Part shown: in pieces, positions 15,859-24,925 of the stretch | Layout of the letters: the number at the start of each line of letters is the position of its first letter | Position numbering within the stretch: position 1 is the stretch's first letter | Source of the DNA: JBOGNO01 sp050747245 | GTDB taxonomy: Bacteria; Acidobacteriota; Terriglobia; Acidiferrales; UBA7541 | Assembly: GCA_050747245.1 (NCBI GenBank) | Contig: JBOGNO010000009.1 | Span: 62,001-126,000 of the forward strand | Length of the DNA stretch: 64,000 bases | Direction: 5' to 3' | Position numbers and translations under genes: made by a program | Notes under the pieces: model-generated | The model's database searches: none | Told to the model about the DNA's origin: nothing | What the model saw: the letters and a program-made list of their open reading frames with translations, nothing else

Positions 15859-17406
15859 TCAGCGCGGATCGGGTTGGAGCGTAATGCCGCGCAGAAAATC
15901 GTAGCCGCCCGCGGGAGAAATCTGGACGTTCCGCAAACGGCTGCGATGCACGGAAACGTTGTGGAGGTACCAGAGGTTGAGGTAGGGAAGATCCTGGGCC
16001 ACGATTTTTTGCACCTGCGAAAAAATCGCGCGCCGCTTTTCCAAATTTGTTTCCACTCGCCCCGCGGCGAGCAGCGCGTCGAGCGCCGCGTTGCGATAGT
16101 GGCCGCGATTTGCGCCCTCCGGAGGAAATTTCCTCGAGCCGAAAACAAACTCAAAAATGTCCGGGTCCAGATTCGCGCCTACCCACCGCAGCGTGTAGAG
16201 CTCAAAACTTCCGTGCGAAATGTCAGAATAAAAAGTCGCAAACTCCAGCGACCGCACTTCCAGCGCGACGCCCACGCGCCGCCACTCGTCCTGCAGAGCC
16301 GCCGCGAGCAGCCGCGTGGATTCATCAGTCGACGTGTTTAGCGTCAGGTGGAACCGAACGCCATCCGGGCCGCGCGGATAGCCCGCCGCGTCGAGGAGCT
16401 TGTCGGCACGCGCAGGATCGTATTCGTAGCGCTCGACGGCGGGTTCGTACGCCCAGTGATTGGGCGGGAGCAAACTATCGGCAACGCGAGCCTGCCCGCG
16501 TTCGAGATAGCGTATCAGCGTGGCCCGGTCGGTCGCGCACGCGAGCGCTTGGCGAACCTCGAGCTTCGCAAGAATTGGGATGTCGAAATTGAATGCAACG
16601 TACGCGAGCATTGTTCCGGATTCTTCCGAGACGTGAATGTCCGACGCGTGCTGAAACGAAAAAACCATGTCCGGCGTCAGCGAATTCAATTCTGCATCCG
16701 CTGAGCCTTTTCGCAATTCGAGCGCACGCGTCAAAGCGTCCGGAACGATGCGGATGTCGAGCCGCTCAACAGAGGGTGGCGCTTCGAAATAGTCCGCATT
16801 GCGCTCTAATACAACTTCTTCATCCTGACGTGCGCTGACGAATCGAAATGGGCCCGTGCCGATGGGATGGATGGACAAATCCTTGCCGGAATCTCGCGGA
16901 ACGATTCCCATCGCCGCGCGGACCAAATTCCATGGAAACGACGCATACGGCTCACGCAGATGAAATACAACGGTCCAATCATCGGGTGCGGTGACGGAAT
17001 CCACAAGGCGAAACGAGCCGCGTTTCCCTGTTGCGACCGTGCCCGACAAGACCGAATCGTACGTGTATTTCACATCGGCGGACGTGAGCGGACGGCCATC
17101 GTGAAATTTCACTCCGCGGCGAAGATGAAAAATGTACGTGCGATCGCCGGACATTTCCCATTTTTCCGCGAGGTCCGGGACGAGATTTAAATTTGCGTCG
17201 CGGTCGAGGAGTCCATCGAAGAGGAGGGCGTCGATCTGCGCCGATTGCGCGTCCGTGCCAATGCGCGGATCCAGACTCACAGGCGCAGATTCGATCAAGA
17301 AATTGACTTTGCCCGTTTCGCCTTGCGATGGGCGCGCACAGGAGCAACCCAGAATCACCAGCAAAAGAGTGACCCAGCGGAAGAAAACCTCAGCGCGGTG
17401 GCGCAT
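15859..17406 (-). CDS. Extracytoplasmic peptide-binding lipoprotein (SBP_bac_5 family)
   Basis: 515 residues. The signal peptide ends in the lipobox VILGC with lipidated Cys21. The mature part follows the oligopeptide/dipeptide ABC-transporter binding-protein pattern: SLDPRIGTDAQSAQI, DGLLDRDANLNLVPDLAEKW, FHLRRGVKFHDGRPLTSADV, and a C-terminal lobe with RRAIFSQVQKIVAQDLPYL. Ligand unknown. No permease or ATPase gene is nearby. Its start overlaps the end of anmK by 17 bases, so it is probably the last gene of a mutS-anmK-sbp transcript. That link suggests cell-wall peptide uptake (MppA-like), which is inference. Confidence 0.87.
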   Translation of the reverse strand: MRHRAEVFFRWVTLLLVILGCSCARPSQGETGKVNFLIESAPVSLDPRIGTDAQSAQIDALLFDGLLDRDANLNLVPDLAEKWEMSGDRTYIFHLRRGVKFHDGRPLTSADVKYTYDSVLSGTVATGKRGSFRLVDSVTAPDDWTVVFHLREPYASFPWNLVRAAMGIVPRDSGKDLSIHPIGTGPFRFVSARQDEEVVLERNADYFEAPPSVERLDIRIVPDALTRALELRKGSADAELNSLTPDMVFSFQHASDIHVSEESGTMLAYVAFNFDIPILAKLEVRQALACATDRATLIRYLERGQARVADSLLPPNHWAYEPAVERYEYDPARADKLLDAAGYPRGPDGVRFHLTLNTSTDESTRLLAAALQDEWRRVGVALEVRSLEFATFYSDISHGSFELYTLRWVGANLDPDIFEFVFGSRKFPPEGANRGHYRNAALDALLAAGRVETNLEKRRAIFSQVQKIVAQDLPYLNLWYLHNVSVHRSRLRNVQISPAGGYDFLRGITLQPDPR

Positions 17407-18580
17407 AAATTATTTTTCCGAGGATGGCGCGATGGCGCGCTCCGGTGGCTGCCGGGAGATTTGCGGCGCGCCCGTGAGAAGTTTCGTAGGCGAGCACGGC
17501 AAACGCGAACGCTTCTTTTGCCCCGTCAGAAACGCCAAATTTAGCAGCGGGGATGATTCTGGTTTCGGGCAGGCTGGCGGCGATTTGTGCGACGAGCAGC
17601 GGATTGCGGGCGCCGCCGCCCGAGATGATGAGGTCGCCGGCGTTCATTTTCGGAACGACAAATTCTCGAATCGCCCGCACAATCGAAAAGGAAGTGAGCA
17701 GAGCAGCGGTGCGCATCAAGTCGTCATGAGACGAGCCGTGGCGGCGGCCCCATTTGAGAATCCTCTCGACAAATGCGCGGCCATATTGCTCGCGCCCTGC
17801 CGATTTAGGCGGTGCTTTCTGAAAGTACGGATCAGCCAGAAGATGATCGAGCAGGGCCGGGATGAATTGGCCGCGCAGAGCGCGGCGAGCGTCACGATCG
17901 AAAGCAACACGTCCGCGGGAAAAATGACGTGACAACGCGTCGAGAATCATATTTCCGGGCCCGGTATCGAACGCGAAGACGTCCTCGGGTCGCGCCGCGG
18001 GAGGAATCGCCGTGATGTTGGCAATGCCTCCAATGTTAAGAGCCACGCGGCCGCGGCGCGCGTGACGATAGAGCAGGAAATCCACGAAGGGAACGAGCGG
18101 CGCGCCCTGACCTCCCGCGGCCAAATCCGCCGGGCGAAAATCGGCCACCACGGTCACGCCGGTGCGCTCTGCAATCATCGCAGGTTCACCCAACTGCAAG
18201 GTCGAAGCAATCTTCCTACCGCCTAAAAACAGCGAAGGGAAACCCTGGTGAAAGACTGTCTGCCCGTGCGAGCCAATTAAATCCAAGGAGCGCGGTGAAG
18301 TGTGCCAAAGACGGCAGGCCCGCAGAACAGCGGAAGCAAACAAATCTCCGAGGAGAAAATTGAGCTGGCTCAATTCCGCGGAGGTCGTCTTCTTCCCCTC
18401 AGCGATGCGCAGAATTCTGGCGCGAACAGCTGGGGAATAGGGAAAAGCAGTGAAGTTTTCGAGATGGGTGCGGAGGGCCGGAGGCTTGCCAGAAATGCGG
18501 ACAAGCGCAACATCAATTCCATCGGCGGATGTGCCGGACATCAAACCCACAACCCGAAGCGCAGGGGAGCGGCGCGTCAT
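17390..18580 (-). CDS. anmK: Anhydro-N-acetylmuramic acid kinase
   Basis: 396 residues. The N-terminus carries VVGLMSGTSADGIDVALV, the ATP-binding signature of AnmK. Further motifs are GQTVFHQG, VADFRPADLAAGGQGAPLVP, NIGGIANIT, AFDTGPGNMILD and ISGGGARNP. The enzyme hydrolyses the 1,6-anhydro ring of anhMurNAc and phosphorylates it to MurNAc-6-P in peptidoglycan recycling. It overlaps mutS by 4 bases (ATGA) and the lipoprotein gene by 17 bases. No murQ is in the window. Confidence 0.94.
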   Translation of the reverse strand: MTRRSPALRVVGLMSGTSADGIDVALVRISGKPPALRTHLENFTAFPYSPAVRARILRIAEGKKTTSAELSQLNFLLGDLFASAVLRACRLWHTSPRSLDLIGSHGQTVFHQGFPSLFLGGRKIASTLQLGEPAMIAERTGVTVVADFRPADLAAGGQGAPLVPFVDFLLYRHARRGRVALNIGGIANITAIPPAARPEDVFAFDTGPGNMILDALSRHFSRGRVAFDRDARRALRGQFIPALLDHLLADPYFQKAPPKSAGREQYGRAFVERILKWGRRHGSSHDDLMRTAALLTSFSIVRAIREFVVPKMNAGDLIISGGGARNPLLVAQIAASLPETRIIPAAKFGVSDGAKEAFAFAVLAYETSHGRAANLPAATGARHRAILGKIIYAPPR

Positions 18581-21276
18581 GACAGTCGTTTCTTAAGTTC
18601 CGCGAGCAAATTGAGCGCGTCGAGTGGCTTGAGGTTGTCGAGGTCGGCGCGGCGAAGCGCGTCGAGAACGCGCTGGTCAATGGGCGCGAAAAGCGCCGAC
18701 TGCGGCGGAGCGGCGCCGGGAGAAAGCTCGCCGCTCAATTCGTGCTCGCTTACTTCGTGGCGGGCGAGAATCTCGCGGGCGCGCTCGACGACTTCACGGG
18801 GAAGCCCAGCGAGGCGCGCGACTTCGATGCCGTAACTTTTGTCGGCGCTCCCCGGCTCAACGCGGCGCAAGAAGATAATGTCACTTCCGGATTCGCGCAC
18901 GGAGACGTGGACATTGCGCACGCCGGGGAGAAGCTGTTCGAGTTCTGTAAGCTCGTGGTAGTGGGTAGCAAAAAGAGTGCGCGGCCGCGAGTGGGAGTGC
19001 AGAAATTCCACCACGGCCCAGGCGAGCGAGAGGCCATCGAATGTCGCGGTGCCCCGGCCGACTTCGTCGAGAAGCACGAGACTGGAGGGAGTGGCGGTGT
19101 TGAGGATCGCGGATACCTCGCTCATCTCTACGAGAAATGTGGAACGGCCGCGGGAAAGATTGTCCGACGCGCCGATGCGCGTGAAGATGCGATCCGTGAG
19201 CGGGAGCTTCACTGCACTCGCGGGAACGAAGGAGCCCATCTGCGCAAGAATCACGACGAGCGCCGATTGGCGCAGATAGGTGGACTTGCCTCCCATATTC
19301 GGGCCGGTGATGACGAGGAGAAACTGCGAGGAATCGTCGAGAAAGAGATCGTTGGGGACAAACCGCTCGCCCTGGCGCTCGAGGAGTTTCTCTATTACCG
19401 GATGACGGCCCTGAAGAATCAAGAGGTCGCCGCGAGCGGCGGATGATCCGGCAGGGGGCAGGGAATTCTCCGTAAACTGCGGGCGCACATAATTGCGAAC
19501 GGCGGCAAGATGCGCGAAATTCGAGAGCACGTCCAACTGCGCGATGGCCTGCGCCGTGGCGCGCAAACGAGGCGCCTCGCGCGCGATGGATTCGCGGATT
19601 TCGGAGTAAAGGCGCCGCTCGATGCGCAGGATGCGCTCGTCCGCGTCCAGGATCTTTCTCTCGTATTCCTTCAGCTCCGGCGCTGTGAATCGCTCGGCAT
19701 TTACGAGTGTTTGCTTGCGCTCGTAATCAGCGGGGGCGAGCGACAGATTCGGCTTGGAGATTTCGATGTAGTAGCCGAAGACTTGATTGAAACGAATCTT
19801 CAGGGAGGTGATGCCCGTGCGCTTGCGTTCGCGCTCTTCCATCGCGGCGATGGTTTGCTTGCTGTTGCGGCTCGCATCACGCAATTCGTCGAGCTCGGCG
19901 TCATAGCCACGGCGAATGACGCCGGGGTCGCTCGGGAGGGCAGGGGGATCATCGGCGATACCGCGGGCGATCGTCTCACGGACATCCGAGAGTTCATCGA
20001 GAGCGAGATGCAGTTCGGCGAGTCGGCGAGTTTCGAGAGCGGCAAACAGCTTTTTAATTGTCGGAAGCACGGCGAGAGAATTCCAGAGAGCGAGAAGGTC
20101 GCGTGGGGTGGCGATGCCCAAAGCGATGCGACTTGACAGGCGTTCGAGATCGAGAACGCGAGCGAGTTCGCGACGAATCTCTTCGCGAGCGACGGTTTGC
20201 AATTTCATTGCGGCGACGGCGTCGAGGCGGGCGCTGATTTCGGGAAGCGAGGCTGATGGGCGAAGCAGCCAGGTGCGGAGCATGCGCGCCCCCATGCCCG
20301 TCGCGGTATCATCAATGGCGTTCAGTAGCGTCGCGGAGACGTCGTCGCCCGCGGCAGGTTCGACCAATTCGAGATTGCGCACCGTGACGGAGTCGAGGAC
20401 CAACGCGTCTTGTTGCTCGTAGTAGGCGATGCGGTCGAGATGTTCCAGGCCGGCGCGCCGGGGGATGAAGCCCGAGGGCTGATTTGCGGCACCTTCATTG
20501 GGCGCGCCGATGGCGGAAGTCTCGCGCAGATAGTGGACGATCGCGCCGGCCGCAGCGAGGGCCTGGGCGTGGCCATTCAAGCCAAAACCCTCGAGCGTGA
20601 CGACATGAAATTGCTCGCGCAGCACTCGCTCCGCGTAGTCTTGATGAAAGATCCATTCTTCCAGGCGCGTAGGCATTGCCGAAAGGCCGTCGAGCGCCTC
20701 GGGCGAGGACGCGGGAAAAAGTGAAACAGGCCGGGGGAGCAAGACTTCCCGCGGCCGCAACGTGGCGAGCTCATCGCGAAGTCGCATCTCGGCGCCATCG
20801 CCGCGGAATTCGGTGGCGCGGAATTCGCCGGTGGAAACATCCATATACGCGAGGCCGATGGTCGCGCCCGCCGAATCTCGCGCGACGGCGGCCAGAAAAT
20901 TGTTCTCCTTGGGGCCGAGAAGGTTCAGATCGGAAGCCGTACCGGGGGTAATGACGCGCACCACTTCGCGGCGCACAAGTTTTTTCCCCGGGCCCGGCTC
21001 TTCCGTCTGTTCGCAGACGGCGACTTTGCAGCCGGCGCGAATCAAACGCACGATGTAATTTTCCGCGGCGTGATAGGGAACTCCGCACATGGGAACGGCC
21101 TGGCCTTTTTCCTTGTTTCGCGAGGTCAAAGTAATTTGCAAAATTCGCGATGCTACGACGGCGTCGTCGTAAAAGAGTTCGTAGAAATCGCCGAGGCGAA
21201 AAAGCAGCAGGGCGCCGGGATGCTGCTTCTTCACGCCGTGATATTGCTGCATCAGCGGTGTCGTGGGTTCGGTCAT
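18577..21276 (-). CDS. mutS: DNA mismatch repair protein MutS
   Basis: 899 residues, full length for MutS1. The N-terminal mismatch-recognition domain has GDFYELFYDDA (the F-x-E motif that intercalates at mismatches), then PMCGVPYHAAENYIVRLI and the connector CEQTEEPG. The core/clamp domain includes GYYIEISKPN. The ATPase has Walker A GPNMGGKSTYLRQ, Walker B LVLLDEVGRGT and FATHYHEL. The C-terminal helix-turn-helix with LDALRRADLDNLKPLDALNLL supports dimerisation. MutL is not in the window. The start MTEPTTPLMQQYHGVK is the usual family start. Confidence 0.97.
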   Translation of the reverse strand: MTEPTTPLMQQYHGVKKQHPGALLLFRLGDFYELFYDDAVVASRILQITLTSRNKEKGQAVPMCGVPYHAAENYIVRLIRAGCKVAVCEQTEEPGPGKKLVRREVVRVITPGTASDLNLLGPKENNFLAAVARDSAGATIGLAYMDVSTGEFRATEFRGDGAEMRLRDELATLRPREVLLPRPVSLFPASSPEALDGLSAMPTRLEEWIFHQDYAERVLREQFHVVTLEGFGLNGHAQALAAAGAIVHYLRETSAIGAPNEGAANQPSGFIPRRAGLEHLDRIAYYEQQDALVLDSVTVRNLELVEPAAGDDVSATLLNAIDDTATGMGARMLRTWLLRPSASLPEISARLDAVAAMKLQTVAREEIRRELARVLDLERLSSRIALGIATPRDLLALWNSLAVLPTIKKLFAALETRRLAELHLALDELSDVRETIARGIADDPPALPSDPGVIRRGYDAELDELRDASRNSKQTIAAMEERERKRTGITSLKIRFNQVFGYYIEISKPNLSLAPADYERKQTLVNAERFTAPELKEYERKILDADERILRIERRLYSEIRESIAREAPRLRATAQAIAQLDVLSNFAHLAAVRNYVRPQFTENSLPPAGSSAARGDLLILQGRHPVIEKLLERQGERFVPNDLFLDDSSQFLLVITGPNMGGKSTYLRQSALVVILAQMGSFVPASAVKLPLTDRIFTRIGASDNLSRGRSTFLVEMSEVSAILNTATPSSLVLLDEVGRGTATFDGLSLAWAVVEFLHSHSRPRTLFATHYHELTELEQLLPGVRNVHVSVRESGSDIIFLRRVEPGSADKSYGIEVARLAGLPREVVERAREILARHEVSEHELSGELSPGAAPPQSALFAPIDQRVLDALRRADLDNLKPLDALNLLAELKKRLS

Positions 21277-21325
21277 GCGCGAACTCTGGTTCGCAAAGCG
21301 AAAGCGATTATACTAGCGCAGCACG

Positions 21326-21973
21326 ATGAAGCCCGAAAACAATCGCGAGATAGAAGTGAAGCTGCGAGTGGAAGACCTTGCCGGGTTGCTCCGGGGCCTG
21401 AAACGCCTGCGAGCGCGGCGGCTCCGGAGAGTCCACGAGCGGAACATGCTGTTCGATACGCCAGAGGGGACGATGCGGCGATCGCGGAGGTTGCTCCGGC
21501 TGCGAATTGAGACGCCCTTGCCCGGGCGCGGATGGATGCGCCGCAAATCTCGTGCGGCCTCCAAGTGCATCCTGACATTTAAGTGGCCCGGAGGGACAGG
21601 CGGCCGCTACAAGGACAAGATGGAGCTGGAAACAGAGATCAAGGATCCAGTAATTTTCGAGAGGATTCTGGCGGGTCTGGGGCTTGCTCCCACATTTCGC
21701 TATGAAAAAGTGAGGACTTATTACCAACTGCCGGGGGTTCGCGACGCGAGCTTGGAATTGGATGAGACTCCCATAGGGATATTTCTCGAGGTCGAAGGGT
21801 CCCGAAAAGGGATTGACCGGGCCGCGAAGTTGTTGGGTAAGGGGCCCAAGGACTACATTGCCGCCAACTACTGGGTGCTCTATTGCGCGGAGTGCCGCCG
21901 GCGGGGCCGACGGCCGGGAAATATGGTTTTCCCCCCGCGAAAAAAAATAGCAATCACGTCCGGTTTTGCTTGA
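21326..21973 (+). CDS. CYTH domain protein (class IV adenylate cyclase/triphosphatase-like)
   Basis: 215 residues. It starts with the ExExK signature (REIEVKLRV), followed by a basic strand with DTPEGTMRR, then LTFKWPGG, ELETEI, and YEKVRTYYQL-LELDETPIGIFLEVEG. Alternating charged residues line the CYTH tunnel that binds triphosphates and Mg/Mn. Class IV cyclases, thiamine-triphosphatases and inorganic triphosphatases share this fold, so the substrate is open. It ends with a basic tail (RRRGRRPGN) and finishes just inside the promoter of the following leader. Confidence 0.83.
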   Translation: MKPENNREIEVKLRVEDLAGLLRGLKRLRARRLRRVHERNMLFDTPEGTMRRSRRLLRLRIETPLPGRGWMRRKSRAASKCILTFKWPGGTGGRYKDKMELETEIKDPVIFERILAGLGLAPTFRYEKVRTYYQLPGVRDASLELDETPIGIFLEVEGSRKGIDRAAKLLGKGPKDYIAANYWVLYCAECRRRGRRPGNMVFPPRKKIAITSGFA

Positions 21974-21999
21974 CAACTTTTAAGTCCACCAGTTACAAG
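21970..21999 (+). promoter_or_regulatory. Promoter candidate for the MgtE/NRAMP leader transcript
   Basis: A perfect TTGACA -35 at 21970-21975 with TACAAG at 21994-21999 (18-base spacer, weak -10). It begins within the last codons of the CYTH gene and precedes a long structured leader. Confidence 0.4.
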
Positions 22000-22040
22000 T
22001 ACAAGCGAGGACTGCGCAACGATGGAAGGGCGTTTGTCCA

Positions 22041-22228
22041 ATTCGGAGCCGGGCAGTTGGTTCCTGTCCGGGCAGAGCAGGGAAGCCCGGGCGGGGAACC
22101 AGGGGCCATCTGAGGGGCTCGACTGCGAATTTGCAGCGGGTGCGGAGGCGCAAGCCGACCAGGTGTAATTGCTTCGGGTATTTTCAGCTACCCGTGGTCG
22201 GGGCAAATCCGGCCGCGGGTATTTTTTT
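22041..22228 (+). promoter_or_regulatory. Structured 5' leader with a terminator/antiterminator switch (riboswitch-like)
   Basis: By hand folding: GAGCC (22046-22050) can close on GGCTC (22116-22120) around a long hairpin (TGGTTCC...GGAACCA, CCGGGC/GCCCGG). Two small hairpins follow, CTGC/GCAG and GGC-GCAA-GCC. Downstream, CCGACC (22155-22160) pairs with GGTCGG (22196-22201), enclosing CGGGTA (22175-22180) with TACCCG (22189-22194). The same bases 22189-22201 are also the 5' arm of the terminator, so the two states exclude each other. I cannot match it to a riboswitch class from memory. It precedes a magnesium-type transport pair, so a metal ligand is a reasonable guess. Confidence 0.6.
22189..22228 (+). 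terminator. Rho-independent terminator in the leader of the MgtE/NRAMP operon
   Basis: 13-bp stem, 22189-22201 with 22209-22221, containing two G-T wobbles; a 7-base loop GGCAAAT; and seven T residues at 22222-22228. It lies 50 bases before the coding start, so it would attenuate the operon unless disrupted. Confidence 0.8.
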
Positions 22229-22277
22229 GTGCAGGGCACGGCGACGTTTAACTAGCTGGAAGCGAGGGGGATAGCTC

Positions 22278-23519
22278 ATGGTCCACGCAACCGAACTACT
22301 GGGCGCACCAACGTACGATTCGAGCGGAAATTACGTTGGCCGCGTGAAGGAAATGTTCATTGAGCCGGCTGAACAGCCCAATCGGGTGGCGCGAATGCTC
22401 CTCGGCCGCGGGCAGTACCGGCCGCTTCTCGCGCGCTATGACCAGGTTGGTTTCGTCGCTCCCGGATCCATCAAGCTCAACGTGGAGGAATCGTCGCTCG
22501 AGCCATACCGACCCAACGAAGCGTGGCTGGCGGTTCGCAAGGACATTCTGGACCAGCAAATTATCGATACCAACGGACGGAAAGTAGTCCGCGTAAATGA
22601 TTTGGATTTTGCCGAGCAACGCACCAACGGAAGCGTGGAGTTGCGTGTTACGGATGTTGACGTGGGGCTGGCGGGCGCTACACGAAGGCTGCTGCAAGGA
22701 CTGATCCCGCCCGGGGCGATTCGACGACTTCAGCAGAAACTGCCAAAACAGTCCATTCGTTGGGAATTTGTCAACTTACTCGAGCCAAATGCGCTGCGGC
22801 GCGTGAAGCTGCGGCTCTCACATCACAAACTAGCTTCGCTGCACCCGGCGGATCTCGCAGACATCATGGAGGAACTCTCACCGGCGGAGCGGCAATCGAT
22901 CCTCTCGTCTCTCGATGAGGAGTCAGCTGCGGAGGCGATTGCGGAGCTGGATCAGCGCCTGCAGGCACAGGTGGTGGAGAAAATGGACCCGGAGCGCGCC
23001 GCGGAAATCCTGGAGGAGATGCCGCCGGACGAAGCCGCGGACCTGCTGGCGGACCTTTCGCCGGAGACATCGCGGGAGCTGCTGCAGGAAATGCACGGCC
23101 GCGACGCACAGGAGGTTCGCGACTTGATGCAATTCGAGGAGAACACCGCGGGCGGAATGATGAACACAGAGATTGTCCTGGTCGGCGAGGACGCCACGCG
23201 CGGCGAGGTGCTCGATTTCATCCGGTTTCACGACATCTCGACGGAACAACTCGACAACGTTTTCCTTGTCGATATCGAAGCGCGGCTGGCGGGCAGCGTG
23301 TCGCTCTCGCGGCTGTTGATGGCGGAATCGGATCAAATGATGAAAGGTATTCGATCGGAAGCCATCCTCTCCGTGCCGCCGACAGAGAAGGACAAAGACG
23401 TATTCGAGCAATTCGACAAGTACAACCTCCGAAGCCTGGCGGTAGTAGACGAGGCGAAGCATCCCATTGGGATAATCACCGTGGATGACGTGGTCAGCCG
23501 CATGCGAGCGAAGATCTGA
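22278..23519 (+). CDS. PRC-barrel/MgtE_N/CBS domain protein, cytosolic Mg sensor-like
   Basis: 413 residues without membrane helices. Residues about 1-95 form a PRC-barrel-like domain (LLGAPTYDSSGNYVGRVKEMFIEP), with a second barrel-like piece to about 150. Residues about 175-290 are the superhelical MgtE_N domain (LHPADLADIMEELSP, ILEEMPPDEAADLLADLSPE). Residues about 290-413 are a CBS pair (MNTEIVLVGEDATRGEVLDFI, HPIGIITVDDVVSRM). In MgtE channels the N and CBS domains sense Mg2+ and gate a pore; here the pore is missing and an NRAMP carrier follows three bases on. Inferred role: Mg-dependent control of that carrier. RBS GCGAGGGGG before ATG 22278. Confidence 0.87.
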   Translation: MVHATELLGAPTYDSSGNYVGRVKEMFIEPAEQPNRVARMLLGRGQYRPLLARYDQVGFVAPGSIKLNVEESSLEPYRPNEAWLAVRKDILDQQIIDTNGRKVVRVNDLDFAEQRTNGSVELRVTDVDVGLAGATRRLLQGLIPPGAIRRLQQKLPKQSIRWEFVNLLEPNALRRVKLRLSHHKLASLHPADLADIMEELSPAERQSILSSLDEESAAEAIAELDQRLQAQVVEKMDPERAAEILEEMPPDEAADLLADLSPETSRELLQEMHGRDAQEVRDLMQFEENTAGGMMNTEIVLVGEDATRGEVLDFIRFHDISTEQLDNVFLVDIEARLAGSVSLSRLLMAESDQMMKGIRSEAILSVPPTEKDKDVFEQFDKYNLRSLAVVDEAKHPIGIITVDDVVSRMRAKI

Positions 23520-23521
23520 GA

Positions 23522-24859
23522 ATGAACCGGGCAGTCATTTCCGAGAAGCTGGCCGCGCTGCGCACGCCGAGCCCCGGCTGGCGAAAGCGCCGGCGCACGA
23601 TTCTGCGGCGGCTGGCGGTGTTTTTCGCGGTCGTAGGACCGGGAATCATCACGTCCAATGTGGACAATGACGCCGGAGGAATCGCGACGTACTCAGTAGC
23701 CGGAGCGCAGTTCGGATACATGCTGCTCTTCTGGCTGATTCCCATGACCATCGCGCTGTACATCAGCGAGGAAATGTGCGCGCGGATGGGGGTGGTAACC
23801 GGCAAAGGGCTCTCGGATTTAATCCGTGAGGAGTTTGGATTCCGCTCGACGTTTTTCGTGATGCTGGCAGCGCTTGCAGTGGACCTGTTCAACACGGTGG
23901 CGGAGTTTGCCGGCGTCGCCGCGGCCATGCAGATTTTCGGAGTGAACAAATATGTTTCTGTTCCTCTAGCCGCCATTCTGGTGTGGGTGCTGGTGGTGCG
24001 TGGAACCTACCGGCAAGTGGAAAAGATTTTTTTAATCGCCTGCACATTCTATTTTGCCTACATCGGGTCGGCTTTCCTTGCCAAGCCGGATTGGCTGCTG
24101 GCCGCAAAGCAGACGGCCATTCCTTCGCTGCAAATGAACGCTCCGTATTTAATGATGCTGATAGGTCTGGTGGGGACGACCATCGCACCCTGGCAGTTTT
24201 TCTATCTCCAGGCAGGATTCGTGGAGAAACGCATCGGCGCGAAGCAATACAAGCACGCGCGCATGGACGTGCTGGTCGGCAGCGTGAGCTGCATGGTCAT
24301 CGTTTTCTTCATCATCGTCTGCACGGCGGCCACGCTGCACGTGCACGGGATTACGAACATCACCGATGCAGCGCAGGCCGCGCAGGCGCTGGTTCCGCTG
24401 GCCGGAAAGTGGGCGGCTGGACTCTTCGCGTTCGGACTGCTGAATGCATCGCTCTTTGCCGCCAGCATTCTTCCGCTATCAACTGCGCACGTGATCTGCG
24501 AAGGCCTAGGGTTCGAAGCCGGGATTGATCACAAAGTTCGGGAGGCTCCCATCTTCTACGGGCTGTACACTGCGTTGATCGCGGTGGGCGCGGGAATTAT
24601 CCTCATCCCCAACGCACCGCTGCTGAAAATTCTGATCTTCTCTCAAGTGGGGAATGGCATCTGGCTTCCTGTGGTGCTGGTATTCATTCTGCTGCTCATC
24701 AACCGGCGCGACTTGATGGGTGAACACGTAAACGGAAAGGCATTCAACATCGTGGCGTGGACGGTTAGCATCGCGATGATCGTGCTGACACTCGCGCTGG
24801 TTTTCGTTTCCATTTTCAATACGAGCGCCGCGGGGCTGGGCGCACTCATTCCGTGGTGA
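23522..24859 (+). CDS. NRAMP family divalent metal transporter, atypical metal site
   Basis: 445 residues, about eleven membrane helices after a basic cytosolic N-terminus. The opening GPGIITSNVDNDAGGIATYS aligns with NRAMP helix 1, but the canonical DPGN is DNDAGG (48-53). The helix 6 MPH motif is replaced by APW (222-224) in GTTIAPWQFFYL. The missing methionine is the residue that in studied NRAMPs favours Mn/Fe over Mg/Ca. With the MgtE-like partner just upstream, Mg2+ import is the favoured inference; NRAMP-related Mg transporters are known in other bacteria. The original Mn/Fe function is the alternative. Confidence 0.85.
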   Translation: MNRAVISEKLAALRTPSPGWRKRRRTILRRLAVFFAVVGPGIITSNVDNDAGGIATYSVAGAQFGYMLLFWLIPMTIALYISEEMCARMGVVTGKGLSDLIREEFGFRSTFFVMLAALAVDLFNTVAEFAGVAAAMQIFGVNKYVSVPLAAILVWVLVVRGTYRQVEKIFLIACTFYFAYIGSAFLAKPDWLLAAKQTAIPSLQMNAPYLMMLIGLVGTTIAPWQFFYLQAGFVEKRIGAKQYKHARMDVLVGSVSCMVIVFFIIVCTAATLHVHGITNITDAAQAAQALVPLAGKWAAGLFAFGLLNASLFAASILPLSTAHVICEGLGFEAGIDHKVREAPIFYGLYTALIAVGAGIILIPNAPLLKILIFSQVGNGIWLPVVLVFILLLINRRDLMGEHVNGKAFNIVAWTVSIAMIVLTLALVFVSIFNTSAAGLGALIPW

Positions 24860-24925
24860 CGCACGTTGCGCGGGCCGTACGGCTGTGTTAACTTTTCGTG
24901 GTAACCCCATTCTGAGCCATCATCC

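Noticed and set aside
22041..22228. Known riboswitch classes (M-box, yybP-ykoY, NiCo, ydaO)
   Set aside because: None of their conserved cores as I remember them is visible, so no class is assigned; an Rfam scan is needed to decide.
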